6,622 nucleotides of DNA, from NCBI GenBank assembly GCA_003820635.1, contig RPOS01000244.1, positions 1-6,622 of the forward strand. Reading direction: 5' to 3'. Position numbers and translations under genes: made by a program. The stretch is from Verrucomicrobiaceae bacterium. GTDB lineage: Bacteria; Verrucomicrobiota; Verrucomicrobiae; Verrucomicrobiales; Akkermansiaceae. The notes beneath the pieces were generated by a model. It made no database searches and was not told where the DNA came from. It saw only the letters and a list, made by a program, of their open reading frames with translations. This document shows, piece by piece, positions 1 through 5,750 of the stretch; the stretch's first letter is position 1, and each line of letters starts with the position of its first letter.

Positions 1-59
1 GCGTCGTGTGTGTGTTGTATTGCTACTTCGTCGGCTCGTTGTCCGCCTTGGCCTTGTAG

Positions 60-404
60 GCCGCGTTGGACAATTTCCAAGACGACGAAAGCCTCCCCGT
101 TTTCCTCATCTCGCTCAAGGCCGGCGGCACCGGCCTGAATCTAACAGCTGCGGACACCGTCATTCACTACGACCCCTGGTGGAATCCCGCCGCCGAAAAC
201 CAAGCCACCGATCGCGCCCACCGCATCGGCCAGAACAAGCCGGTCTTCGTCCACAAGCTGGTCTGCCGCGGCAGCATCGAGGACCGCATTCTAGATCTCC
301 AGAAACACAAGTCCGCCCTCGTCAAGGCCTTGCTCTCCGAGGAAACCACCAGCCTGCGCATTGATCCCGAGACCCTTTCGCGCCTGCTTGAACCGATTGC
401 CTGA
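60..404 (+). CDS. SNF2-family DEAD/DEAH-type helicase, C-terminal fragment (5' incomplete)
   Basis: This is the end of a Swi2/Snf2 ATP-dependent DNA translocase, a family that remodels protein-DNA complexes. Visible are helicase motif V ([15 protein letters not shown], from base 111), the YDPWWNP segment, and motif VI ([11 protein letters not shown], bases 201-233) with its arginine finger. A C-terminal tail follows ([11 protein letters not shown], then KSALVKALL) and ends at TGA 402-404. These features are diagnostic of the bacterial SNF2/HepA type. Only about 114 codons are present, whereas family members usually run to 900 residues or more, so the gene enters from the left. The reading frame is closed by TAG at 57-59. 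Upstream of it the frame gives YFVGS, which resembles the YLDGS that normally precedes this region, so bases 1-60 may be degraded or poorly sequenced helicase. A TTG at 66 could act as a start, but a free-standing motif V-VI protein would not be functional. Family call is secure; integrity is not. Confidence 0.85.
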   Translation, partial: AALDNFQDDESLPVFLISLKAGGTGLNLTAADTVIHYDPWWNPAAENQATDRAHRIGQNKPVFVHKLVCRGSIEDRILDLQKHKSALVKALLSEETTSLRIDPETLSRLLEPIA

Positions 405-510
405 GAGCCACCAACACATGGACGAAGCCAGGCACGACATTACCGCCCACGCTTATCCATCAGATGCCGGGGAGCCGGGGGATTCCTGCGCTGCGCCATG
501 ACGCCAGGTG

Positions 511-1263
511 CTAAACCTTGGGCTCCCAGCCCGCGCGGTAGTCGCGCTTCACGATGCGCGCGGCTTCCGGCATGTTGGTGGACTTCATGTTGGGGCCGTC
601 CCAATCCATCGGCCGACCCTCGCCGAACTGCTGGACCAGTGAGCCTAACAGAATAATCTCGTTGAGATAGGTGGAGATCTCGAAGTTCGAGTATCCGGGC
701 GGGCCGCCGTTCATCGCATCCACCCATTCCTGATAGTGTCCGGGCGAGCGCGGGATGGATTGCGAGATGACGAGGCAGGCCTCGTGTTTCTCGATGGGCG
801 TGAACTTCTTCTCGCCCTCAAGCAGCAGGTGCGCGGTGGCACCGTAGTCGTCAGGCGCGCAGAGTTTGCCTTTTTCACCGATGATCAGGCAACCGCTCTC
901 GGGCAGTTTCCTGCGCCATTCGACGATTTCCCTGATGATGTGCGATGGTGGCCGCAGGGGGTTGATCTCACTTTTCGGATTGCCGTCATACCACCAGAAC
1001 TTGAGCGGCGGCAGGCCGTCGCGCTCGGGGCAATCAAAGCGCACGCGGGAAGTGCGCGGAAAGGTTGCCGCATGGTGGCGCGAGGCGATCTCACATTCCA
1101 CGCGGGTGACGTCCTGAATGCCCTTGCCACCCACGCCGATGCAGGCCAGCCGGATCTTGCTGTTGAGGTTCTGGCCACGGACGATGGCGGGCCCGGCAAA
1201 CAACGCGGAACCAAGCCCGAGTCCGGTTTTTCCGATAAATGAACGGCGGGTGAAGGCTTTAAT
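511..1263 (-). pseudogene. Gfo/Idh/MocA-family oxidoreductase, Tat-exported, internally deleted
   Basis: Members are NAD(P)-dependent sugar or inositol dehydrogenase-like enzymes. In Verrucomicrobia and Planctomycetes many carry Tat signals and act outside the cytoplasm. The N-terminus shows a twin-arginine signal (TRRSFIGKTGLGLGSALFAG, about residues 5-24) and then the Rossmann turn GVGGKG (43-48). About five residues later the sequence jumps to the C-terminal half: FPRTSRVRFD, then FWWYDGNP, GCLIIGEKGKL, SIPRSPGHYQEW and DWDGPNMKS, ending at TAG 511-513. The nucleotide-binding remainder and the central catalytic part (normally with TPDHTH-like and EKP motifs) are absent. The product would be about 250 residues against the usual 430-460. 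The frame is kept across the junction near base 1105. No ATG lies between the upstream in-frame stop (1303-1305) and the signal peptide; the span given starts at an ATT codon, with CTG at 1293 or TTG at 1203 as alternatives. It is divergent from glyQS. Family call is strong; loss of function is inferred. Confidence 0.8.
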
Positions 1264-1320
1264 AAGTGGGGAAATGGCACGGAAATTCCCCAGGCCTTGC
1301 GATCAAATAGCTGTGTGCAA

Positions 1321-1350
1321 TTGGCACTCCGGCCGTTTCCACGATGCAAT
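1321..1350 (+). promoter_or_regulatory. Candidate sigma-70 promoter for glyQS
   Basis: TTGGCA (1321-1326, 5 of 6 to the -35 consensus) is followed after 18 bases by TGCAAT (1345-1350, 4 of 6 to the -10 consensus). A start near 1357 would give a leader of about 50 bases before the ATG at 1408. The leader shows no T-box-like structure. Visual match only. Confidence 0.3.
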
Positions 1351-1407
1351 CGCGCCTTGCTCCATGCGGCCGCGCCTGCTTCCATCCGCGCCCCATCCCA
1401 CACATTC

Positions 1408-2781
1408 ATGGCCAACAAAGACGTCACCGATCCTGCCCGCATGGAGAAAATCGTATCGCTGTGCAAACGCCGCGGCTTCATCTTCCAGGCGGGGGAACTC
1501 TACGGCGGCCTCAACGGCGTGTGGGATTACGGCCCGCTCGGCGCGGAGCTGAAGCGCAACCTCAAGGACTACTGGTGGCGCAAGACCGTCCAGGAGCGCG
1601 ATGACGTGCTCGGCATGGACGGCTCGATCCTGACCATGGAGCAGGTGCTCGTTTCCTCCGGCCACGTCGGCGGGTTTTCGGATCCGATGGTGGACTGCAA
1701 GACCTGCAAGGGCCGCTTCCGCGCGGACAATCTGGAAACCTCCCAGTGCAAGGAGAAACCCAGCGTCTGCCCCGGCCAGTCGCCGAAATGCGAACTCACC
1801 GAGCCGCGCCAGTTCAACCTGATGCTGCAGACGAACTTCGGTGCCACCGGCGAGCAGATCGCCTACCTCCGCCCTGAGACCGCGCAATCGATCTTCGTGC
1901 AATACAAGAACGTGCTCGATTCCAACCGGATCAAGCTGCCCTTCGGCATCGCACAGGTCGGCAAGTCGTTCCGCAACGAGATCAACCCGCGCAATTTCAC
2001 TTTCCGCTCGCGCGAGTTCGAGCAGATGGAGATCGAATACTTCTGCCATCCCGACGACGGCCTGCGCCTCACCGACGAGTGGTTGGAAACGCGGCTCTCG
2101 TTCTACGAAGAGATCGGCATCCCGCGCACCAAGCTCCACATCAACGACATTCCGGACGGCGAGCGCGCGTTCTATTCGAAGAAGACCTATGACATCGAAT
2201 ACGAGTTCCCCTTCGGTGTGCAGGAACTCGAAGGCGTCGCCTATCGCACCGACTACGACCTCGGCGTGCACCAGAAGGGAGCGGGCAAACCGCTCGAATA
2301 CTTCGACGAGGAAACCAAACAGAAGTTTCTCCCGCATGTCGTCGAGCCGTCCGCCGGTTGCGACCGCACGGTGCTCGCACTCATCTGCGAAGCCTTCGAC
2401 GAAGAGACCCTGACAGACGAAAAGGGCAAGGAGGACGTCCGCACCGTGCTGCGCTTCAAGCCCGCCATGGCCCCGATCAAGGTGGGCATTTTCCCGCTGC
2501 TCAAGAAGAACGAGGAGCAGGTGCGCATCGCGCGGGACATCCAGAAGTCGCTACAGAAATGGATGACCGTTTTCTACGACGACGGCGGCGCCGGCGGCCG
2601 CCGCTACCGCCGCCAGGACGAGGTGGGCACGCCGTTCTGCGTGACGGTGGACTTTGATACGCTCGGCGAAAACGGCGCGGAGCTCAAGGACACGGTGACC
2701 ATCCGCCACCGCGACTCGATGGAGCAGGAGCGCATGAAGATCGATGCGCTGCTGCCGTGGTTGCTGGAGCGGGTGAGGTGA
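1408..2781 (+). CDS. glyQS: Glycine--tRNA ligase, one-chain (alpha2) class II type
   Basis: Cytoplasmic glycyl-tRNA synthetase: it activates glycine with ATP and charges tRNA-Gly. The 457 residues fit the compact homodimeric form (about 460-500), which replaces the two-gene alpha/beta form of many other bacteria. The N-terminal catalytic core opens with the family segment GLNGVWDYGPLG. It contains a cysteine cluster that looks like a zinc site (C97, C100, C114, C121 and C128), YLRPETAQ at 153-160, class II motif 2 from FRNE (188-191) through FTFRSREFEQ, and motif 3 around E313 to R320 (EPSAGCDR). The HGTP anticodon-binding domain starts near residue 355 (APIKVGIFPL) and includes DEVGTPFCVTVD. 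The frame is open back to 1297, but ATG 1408 was chosen because family similarity starts there and the upstream codons look like spacer. There is no clear Shine-Dalgarno. It converges on ilvC through a shared terminator. Confidence 0.97.
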   Translation: MANKDVTDPARMEKIVSLCKRRGFIFQAGELYGGLNGVWDYGPLGAELKRNLKDYWWRKTVQERDDVLGMDGSILTMEQVLVSSGHVGGFSDPMVDCKTCKGRFRADNLETSQCKEKPSVCPGQSPKCELTEPRQFNLMLQTNFGATGEQIAYLRPETAQSIFVQYKNVLDSNRIKLPFGIAQVGKSFRNEINPRNFTFRSREFEQMEIEYFCHPDDGLRLTDEWLETRLSFYEEIGIPRTKLHINDIPDGERAFYSKKTYDIEYEFPFGVQELEGVAYRTDYDLGVHQKGAGKPLEYFDEETKQKFLPHVVEPSAGCDRTVLALICEAFDEETLTDEKGKEDVRTVLRFKPAMAPIKVGIFPLLKKNEEQVRIARDIQKSLQKWMTVFYDDGGAGGRRYRRQDEVGTPFCVTVDFDTLGENGAELKDTVTIRHRDSMEQERMKIDALLPWLLERVR

Positions 2782-2812
2782 GAAGACATCTGCCAGCGCC
2801 ACCTCCTTCACG

Positions 2813-2853
2813 AGAAAACGCCCGCTCCCCGGTGAGGAGAGCGGGCGTTTTCT
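2813..2853. terminator. Bidirectional intrinsic terminator between glyQS and ilvC
   Basis: A perfect 15-bp inverted repeat pairs 2813-2827 with 2839-2853. Its core is CGCCCGCTC/GAGCGGGCG, flanked by AAAA on the left and TTTT on the right. Two further C-G pairs close a GGTGA loop inside. Because the A and T tracts are symmetrical, the hairpin can end transcription from glyQS (stop 32 bases upstream) and from ilvC (stop 18 bases away) coming the other way. Confidence 0.92.
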
Positions 2854-2870
2854 GATAGATTGTGCGCGGC

Positions 2871-3917
2871 TTACTTGGAGCTGGAGATCAGGCTCGCCTG
2901 GCTGGCGCCCTTCTTGATCTTGCTCTGCTTGATCCAGCTCATGGTGGAGCGCAGCTTGGCTCCGACCTTCTCGATCTGGTGGGCGGCTTCGGCCTTGCGG
3001 ATGACGTTGAACTTCTTGTAGCCGCCTTCGTATTCGGCGATCCACTCCTTGGCGAACTTGCCGGACTCGATGTCCTTGAGCTGCTGCTTCATGCGCTTCT
3101 TGACGGAGGCGTCGATGATCTTCGGCCCGACGGAGACATCGCCCCACTCGGCGGTTTCGGAGATGGAGAAACGCATGCCGGCGATGCCCTGCTCGTTCAT
3201 GAGGTCCACGATGAGCTTGAGCTCGTGAAGGCACTCGAAGTAGGCCATCTCGGGTTGGTATCCGGCTTCAACGAGAGTTTCGAATCCAGCCTTCACCAGC
3301 GCGGAAGCGCCGCCGCAAAGCACGCACTGCTCGCCGAAAAGGTCGGTCACGGTTTCCTCGCGGAAGTTGGTTTCAAACACCCCCGCGCGGGCACAGCCGA
3401 CACCACCGGCCCAGGCGAGCGCGGTTTCCTTGGCTTTGCCGGTGACGTCCTGATGGACGGCGATGAGGCCGGGAACACCTTTGCCGGCGACGAATTGCGA
3501 ACGCACGGTGTGGCCCGGACCTTTCGGCGCGACGAGGATCACGTCGATGTCCTTCGGCAGCTTGATCGTCTTGAAGTGGACGGCGAAACCGTGGGAGAAA
3601 AGCAGGGTCTTGCCCGGTGTGAGATTCGGCGCGATGTCCTTGTTGTAAACCGCGGGGATCACCGTGTCCGGAGTGGCGACGAAGATGACGTCGGCCTTCT
3701 TTACCGCATCCGCAGTGTCCATGACCTCGAAGCCGAGTTTCTTGGCGACTTCACGGGACTTCGACTTCTTGTAGAGGCCGATGATGACCTTGAGGCCACT
3801 GTCCTTGAGGTTGAGCGCGTGGGCGTGGCCTTGTGAGCCGAAGCCGATCACGGCGAGGGTTTTCTTTTTCAACGGAGCGATCTTCGCGTCCTTGGTGGTA
3901 TAGATCTTCGCGGCCAT
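2871..3917 (-). CDS. ilvC: Ketol-acid reductoisomerase, class I
   Basis: This is the second common step of valine, leucine and isoleucine synthesis. It performs Mg-dependent alkyl migration and NAD(P)H reduction of acetolactate or acetohydroxybutyrate to the dihydroxy acid, in the cytoplasm. The 348 residues match the short class I form. The N-terminal Rossmann domain has [13 protein letters not shown] (25-37), followed by the cofactor-phosphate loop GLYKKSKS (47-54) and SHGF with the catalytic histidine H109. The C-terminal knotted domain carries the metal ligands D192 and E196 (DLFGEQ), E228 and E232 (YFECLHELK), and S253 in [10 protein letters not shown]. The frame continues upstream to 4010, but ATG 3917 ([11 protein letters not shown]) is where family similarity starts. 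It stands alone: ilvB, ilvH and ilvD are not next to it. In the loop, tyrosine 49 takes the place where many NADPH-using relatives have arginine, while both serines are kept. Confidence 0.97.
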   Translation of the reverse strand: MAAKIYTTKDAKIAPLKKKTLAVIGFGSQGHAHALNLKDSGLKVIIGLYKKSKSREVAKKLGFEVMDTADAVKKADVIFVATPDTVIPAVYNKDIAPNLTPGKTLLFSHGFAVHFKTIKLPKDIDVILVAPKGPGHTVRSQFVAGKGVPGLIAVHQDVTGKAKETALAWAGGVGCARAGVFETNFREETVTDLFGEQCVLCGGASALVKAGFETLVEAGYQPEMAYFECLHELKLIVDLMNEQGIAGMRFSISETAEWGDVSVGPKIIDASVKKRMKQQLKDIESGKFAKEWIAEYEGGYKKFNVIRKAEAAHQIEKVGAKLRSTMSWIKQSKIKKGASQASLISSSK

Positions 3918-3981
3918 GGCGGATCGGTAGTTTAGGTTCGGTTGAGTCACACCACGACCATCGGGGACGCAGCGGGGCGGC

Positions 3982-4010
3982 ACACTGCGCGGATGACGCC
4001 ACGGGGTCAA
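3982..4010 (-). promoter_or_regulatory. Weak candidate promoter for ilvC
   Basis: On the - strand TTGACC (4010-4005, 5 of 6 to the -35 consensus) is followed after 17 bases by CAGTGT (3987-3982), a poor -10 box. It lies between the IS end and the ilvC start, giving a leader of about 60 bases. It is offered only because the -35 is good and the position is sensible. Confidence 0.2.
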
Positions 4011-4033
4011 GCCACAAGAATCGGCCAGAAAAA

Positions 4034-4051
4034 CAGGGCGGCTACACTAGG
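4034..4051 (+). repeat. Terminal inverted repeat of the IS, left in the window
   Basis: CAGGGCGGCTACACTAGG. It matches the reverse complement of 4463-4480 at 16 of 18 positions, with differences at positions 8 and 14. The transposase remnant's stop codon (TAG, - strand 4044-4042) lies inside it. Confidence 0.88.
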
Positions 4052-4397
4052 GAGAGGAGTTGTTCGAGGTAGTCGGGATCGAGAGCGGCGCGCATCTCGC
4101 GTTTGGGCAGGCTGTTGCGGCGTTTGCCTGTGCCGGGCATGCGGTTGTGTTGTAGCACGGGATGCCGTTGGGAAGCTTGAGCCACTTGCGCAGCCACTCC
4201 TCGCGCAACTCGGCGAGTCCTTCCATGAGTTCGTAGGTCCTCACGCCGCAGAGCACGGCGGCAAAGGCGATGAAGAGGATTTCGCCGAAATGGTGGCGGG
4301 TGTTGCCACCGTTGCGGGGGCCTTGATTGGAGGCGAACACCACGAAACCTTGAGGTAAGCCGCCGGAATAGTCGATTTTGTTCGGATTTCTGGGCAT
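4042..4397 (-). pseudogene. ISAs1-family transposase, N- and C-terminal pieces fused out of frame
   Basis: From ATG 4397 about 83 codons match the N-terminal domain associated with ISAs1 transposases (DDE_Tnp_1-assoc type): GNTRHHFGEILFIAFAAVLC, then TYELMEG, LREEWLRKWL and LPNGIPCYN. Similarity stops near base 4149, just after PNGIPCYN, where intact proteins usually continue into a TFxRVF-like segment. The frame then shifts, and bases of about 4150-4042 in another frame give HNRMPGTGKRRNSLPKRE, then [14 protein letters not shown] and a stop. This resembles the short basic C-terminal tail of the same family (GKRxxA...D.DYLxxLL). The catalytic core between them is absent. A protein read straight through would be 116 residues with a nonsense tail, against roughly 370 in the family. 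Assignment of the N-terminal piece is firm; the C-terminal piece is a weaker match. Confidence 0.8.
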
Positions 4398-4462
4398 TCA
4401 GGAATCCTGAAGGCGCAAGATGGGGTGTACAAGTCTGTTAGAAAACCGCAGATTGAGATTTT

Positions 4463-4480
4463 CCTAATGTAGTCGCCCTG
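4463..4480 (-). repeat. Terminal inverted repeat of the IS, right in the window
   Basis: On the - strand this reads CAGGGCGACTACATTAGG, the partner of 4034-4051. It begins directly after the last recognisable codon of the interrupted MFS gene, and lies 65 bases upstream of the transposase ATG. Confidence 0.88.
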
Positions 4481-4555
4481 CGTGGCGGCGAAGACCAAGC
4501 CGCAGATGGTCCAGCGATAACGGCCGATTTGTTCATTTACGGAGGAAATGGACAT
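4481..4555 (-). pseudogene. MFS transporter, N-terminal 25 codons, cut by the IS
   Basis: From ATG 4555 the frame reads MSISSVNEQIGRYRW, then TICGLVFAAT, and stops being recognisable exactly at the IS end. IGRYRWTICGLVFAAT is the start of transmembrane helix 1 in the sugar-acid (hexuronate, ExuT/UxuT-like) branch of the major facilitator superfamily, where TINYLDRQ-like sequence normally follows. Past the IS boundary the frame runs into IS sequence (QGDYIRK). On the far side of the IS no continuation is found, so roughly 400 codons are missing. The gene would have run in the same direction as ruvA, with 95 bases between them. The identification rests on 25 residues and is therefore moderate. 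Confidence 0.6.
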
Positions 4556-4650
4556 GGCGGTATGGGTGAGGTTTAGCGGCCACGTGCGGTGTGGTCACGG
4601 GAGATCATTCCGCTGGAATGAGCCGGGCAAGCGCCAATTCTCCAGACAGC

Positions 4651-5247
4651 TCACCCCTGCAGGGCCCGCAGCGCGCCGCGCACCAGCGCCTCCACCGTGG
4701 CGGAGGGCTCGTTTTCCAGCACCTTGCGCACGGACTTGCGGGCATCCACCTGCTTGTAGCCGAGCGCCAGCAGCGCCAGCTCGGCATCCGCCGCCAGCGC
4801 GCTCACTTCACCGGCCGCCGCATCCTGCCAGGTATCCGCCACACCCACCTTGTCCTTGAGCTCGAGCACGATCCGCTCTGCGGTCTTCTTGCCCAGCCCC
4901 TTGATGCGCGAGAGCTCCGCCGTGTTTCCAGCCACCACACAACTCTTGAATCGCGAGACCGGCATGCCGCTCAGCACCGCCATGGCGATCGCAGGGCCGA
5001 TCCCGCTCACGCGGTCGATGAGCATCAGGAACACATCGCGCTCCTCCTCGGTGGCGAATCCATACAGCGTGTGCGCCGTTTCACGGATGTGAAGATGCGT
5101 CCGCAAATCCACCTCCAGCCCCTCCGCCGCATGCAACCGGTCGTAGGTGGAAATCGGGATAATCACCTCGTAGCCGACGCCGTGCACATCCACCACCAAC
5201 CGGTTCGGATAGGCCTCGATCACTTTTCCGCGCAGTCTCGCAATCAT
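4651..5247 (-). CDS. ruvA: Holliday junction branch migration complex subunit RuvA
   Basis: RuvA binds the four-way Holliday junction as a tetramer and loads the RuvB ring motors, which drive branch migration in recombination and fork repair. The 198 residues are the family's usual length. Domain I is an OB fold (about 1-63, from MIARLRGKV to TLYGF). Domain II holds two helix-hairpin-helix motifs, around VSGIGPAIAMAVLSG (80-94) and IKGLGKKTAERIVLELK (115-131). After a flexible linker, domain III (about 150-198, ELALLALGYKQVDA) is the RuvB-binding part. ATG 5247 was chosen over the longer open frame to 5331 because MIARLRG is the conserved start and the upstream codons overlap a hairpin. In the acidic-pin loop the sequence is RETAH, so the second acidic residue (E. 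coli D56) is threonine. Neither ruvB nor ruvC is adjacent; hsp20 genes lie upstream on the same strand. Confidence 0.97.
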   Translation of the reverse strand: MIARLRGKVIEAYPNRLVVDVHGVGYEVIIPISTYDRLHAAEGLEVDLRTHLHIRETAHTLYGFATEEERDVFLMLIDRVSGIGPAIAMAVLSGMPVSRFKSCVVAGNTAELSRIKGLGKKTAERIVLELKDKVGVADTWQDAAAGEVSALAADAELALLALGYKQVDARKSVRKVLENEPSATVEALVRGALRALQG

Positions 5248-5281
5248 CGGCGGCGAGATTGCCCCATCGTGCAGGATCGTC

Positions 5282-5327
5282 AACCCGGATCCCGGCGGCT
5301 GATTCCCGCGAGGCCGGGCTCCGGGTT
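5282..5327. other. GC-rich hairpin between hsp20 and ruvA
   Basis: Arms 5282-5296 and 5313-5327 are inverted repeats matching at 14 of 15 positions (AACCCGGATCCCGGC against AACCCGGAGCCCGGC), with a 16-base loop. It starts 14 bases past the hsp20 stop codon and ends 34 bases before the ruvA start. On the - strand no T-tract follows, so it is not a textbook intrinsic terminator. It may partly end or stabilise the hsp20 transcript or insulate ruvA. Confidence 0.6.
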
Positions 5328-5341
5328 TCACGCTTCAAAGT

Positions 5342-5731
5342 TCAAACTTCCACCGGGATCCTGCGCGGCTGCGCCTCACGCGCCTTGGGCAACTTGATTT
5401 CCAGCACACCGTCCTTCAAGCGCGCTGAAATGGCCGAGTCATCCAGATCGCGGCCCAGTCCGAACGCGCGCTGATAGATCCCGGTGAAGTATTCGCCCAC
5501 CAGCGTCTCGCAAGCTTCCCTGCCCTGCCCCATCTGGGGACCGGTCACGGTGAGCTGCTTGTTTTCCAAGGTGATTTCCAGGTCCTTTTCATCGATGCCC
5601 GGCATGTCGCAGCGGATCAGCAGTTCGGACGGCGTTTCGTAAATGTCGGCCGCCGGGACAAACACCGGCCGCTCGGCAGCTTGCTCCGCGCGCGGCGCGG
5701 TGGGTGTGGAGATGCTTTCATTCATGTTCAT
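5342..5731 (-). CDS. Small heat-shock protein, Hsp20/alpha-crystallin family (second of pair)
   Basis: An ATP-independent cytoplasmic holdase chaperone that forms oligomers and keeps unfolding proteins soluble for refolding by DnaK/ClpB. The 129 residues comprise a short Ser/Thr/Ala-rich N-terminal arm (1-22) and an alpha-crystallin domain (about 25-117). Within the domain are PAADIYETPSELLIRCDMPG, then YQRAFGLG and the hallmark GVLEIKLP (108-115). The C-terminal tail carries the oligomerisation motif IPV (125-127) near the end. The start ATG 5731 is fixed by a good ribosome-binding site; a second ATG lies two codons in. It follows the other hsp20 gene after 19 bases, so the two almost surely share one transcript. 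The paralogues differ clearly outside the family motifs. Confidence 0.95.
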   Translation of the reverse strand: MNMNESISTPTAPRAEQAAERPVFVPAADIYETPSELLIRCDMPGIDEKDLEITLENKQLTVTGPQMGQGREACETLVGEYFTGIYQRAFGLGRDLDDSAISARLKDGVLEIKLPKAREAQPRRIPVEV

Positions 5732-5737
5732 GGCTGG

Positions 5738-5747
5738 CTCCTTTCCT
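5738..5747 (-). promoter_or_regulatory. Strong ribosome-binding site for the second hsp20 gene
   Basis: On the - strand AGGAAAGGAG ends six bases before ATG 5731. It is the clearest Shine-Dalgarno in the window and lies within the 19-base gap between the two hsp20 genes, so it supports both the chosen start and independent initiation on a shared mRNA. Confidence 0.75.
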
Positions 5748-5750
5748 GTG

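Larger units (their letters stand above)
4034..4480 (-). mobile_element. ISAs1-family insertion sequence, internally deleted derivative
   Basis: The 447-bp unit is bounded by inverted ends and contains only the two extremities of an ISAs1-type transposase, read on the - strand. Full ISAs1 elements are about 1.2-1.5 kb, so most of the interior, including the catalytic DDE core, is missing. Both ends survive, so it could in principle still be moved by a transposase supplied from elsewhere. No target-site duplication is visible: the bases outside the ends (CCAGAAAAA on the left, CGTGGCGGC on the right) do not match. This suggests that flanking DNA was lost after insertion. The right-hand boundary coincides with the interruption of an MFS transporter gene. 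Confidence 0.82.

Noticed and set aside
418..501. Short + strand open frame (27 codons) after the SNF2 fragment
   Set aside because: No recognisable sequence, no ribosome-binding site and too short to support.
1268..1291. GGGGAA/TTCCCC inverted repeat between the oxidoreductase and glyQS
   Set aside because: Only a 6-bp stem with a 12-base loop, which is within chance expectation. It is not a supported operator.
885..1481. - strand open frame running from the oxidoreductase into the glyQS start
   Set aside because: Its translation resembles no family, while the frame beside it gives a clear Tat signal and oxidoreductase motifs.
1303..2337. Long open frame (344 codons) on the - strand opposite glyQS
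   Set aside because: It lies wholly antisense to a well-recognised synthetase and its Ala/Arg/Leu-rich translation has no domain features. It is a GC-rich codon shadow.
2862..3836. 324-codon open frame on the + strand opposite ilvC
   Set aside because: It is antisense to ilvC, and the product is rich in D, G and L with no motif. It arises from the codon bias of the real gene.
4024..4490. Target-site duplication around the ISAs1 derivative
   Set aside because: The 8-10 bases on each side were compared and do not match; the absence is used as evidence for a flanking deletion.
4605..4621. 7-bp hairpin downstream of ruvA as a terminator
   Set aside because: The stem is short (TCATTCC/GGAATGA) and no T-tract follows on the - strand.
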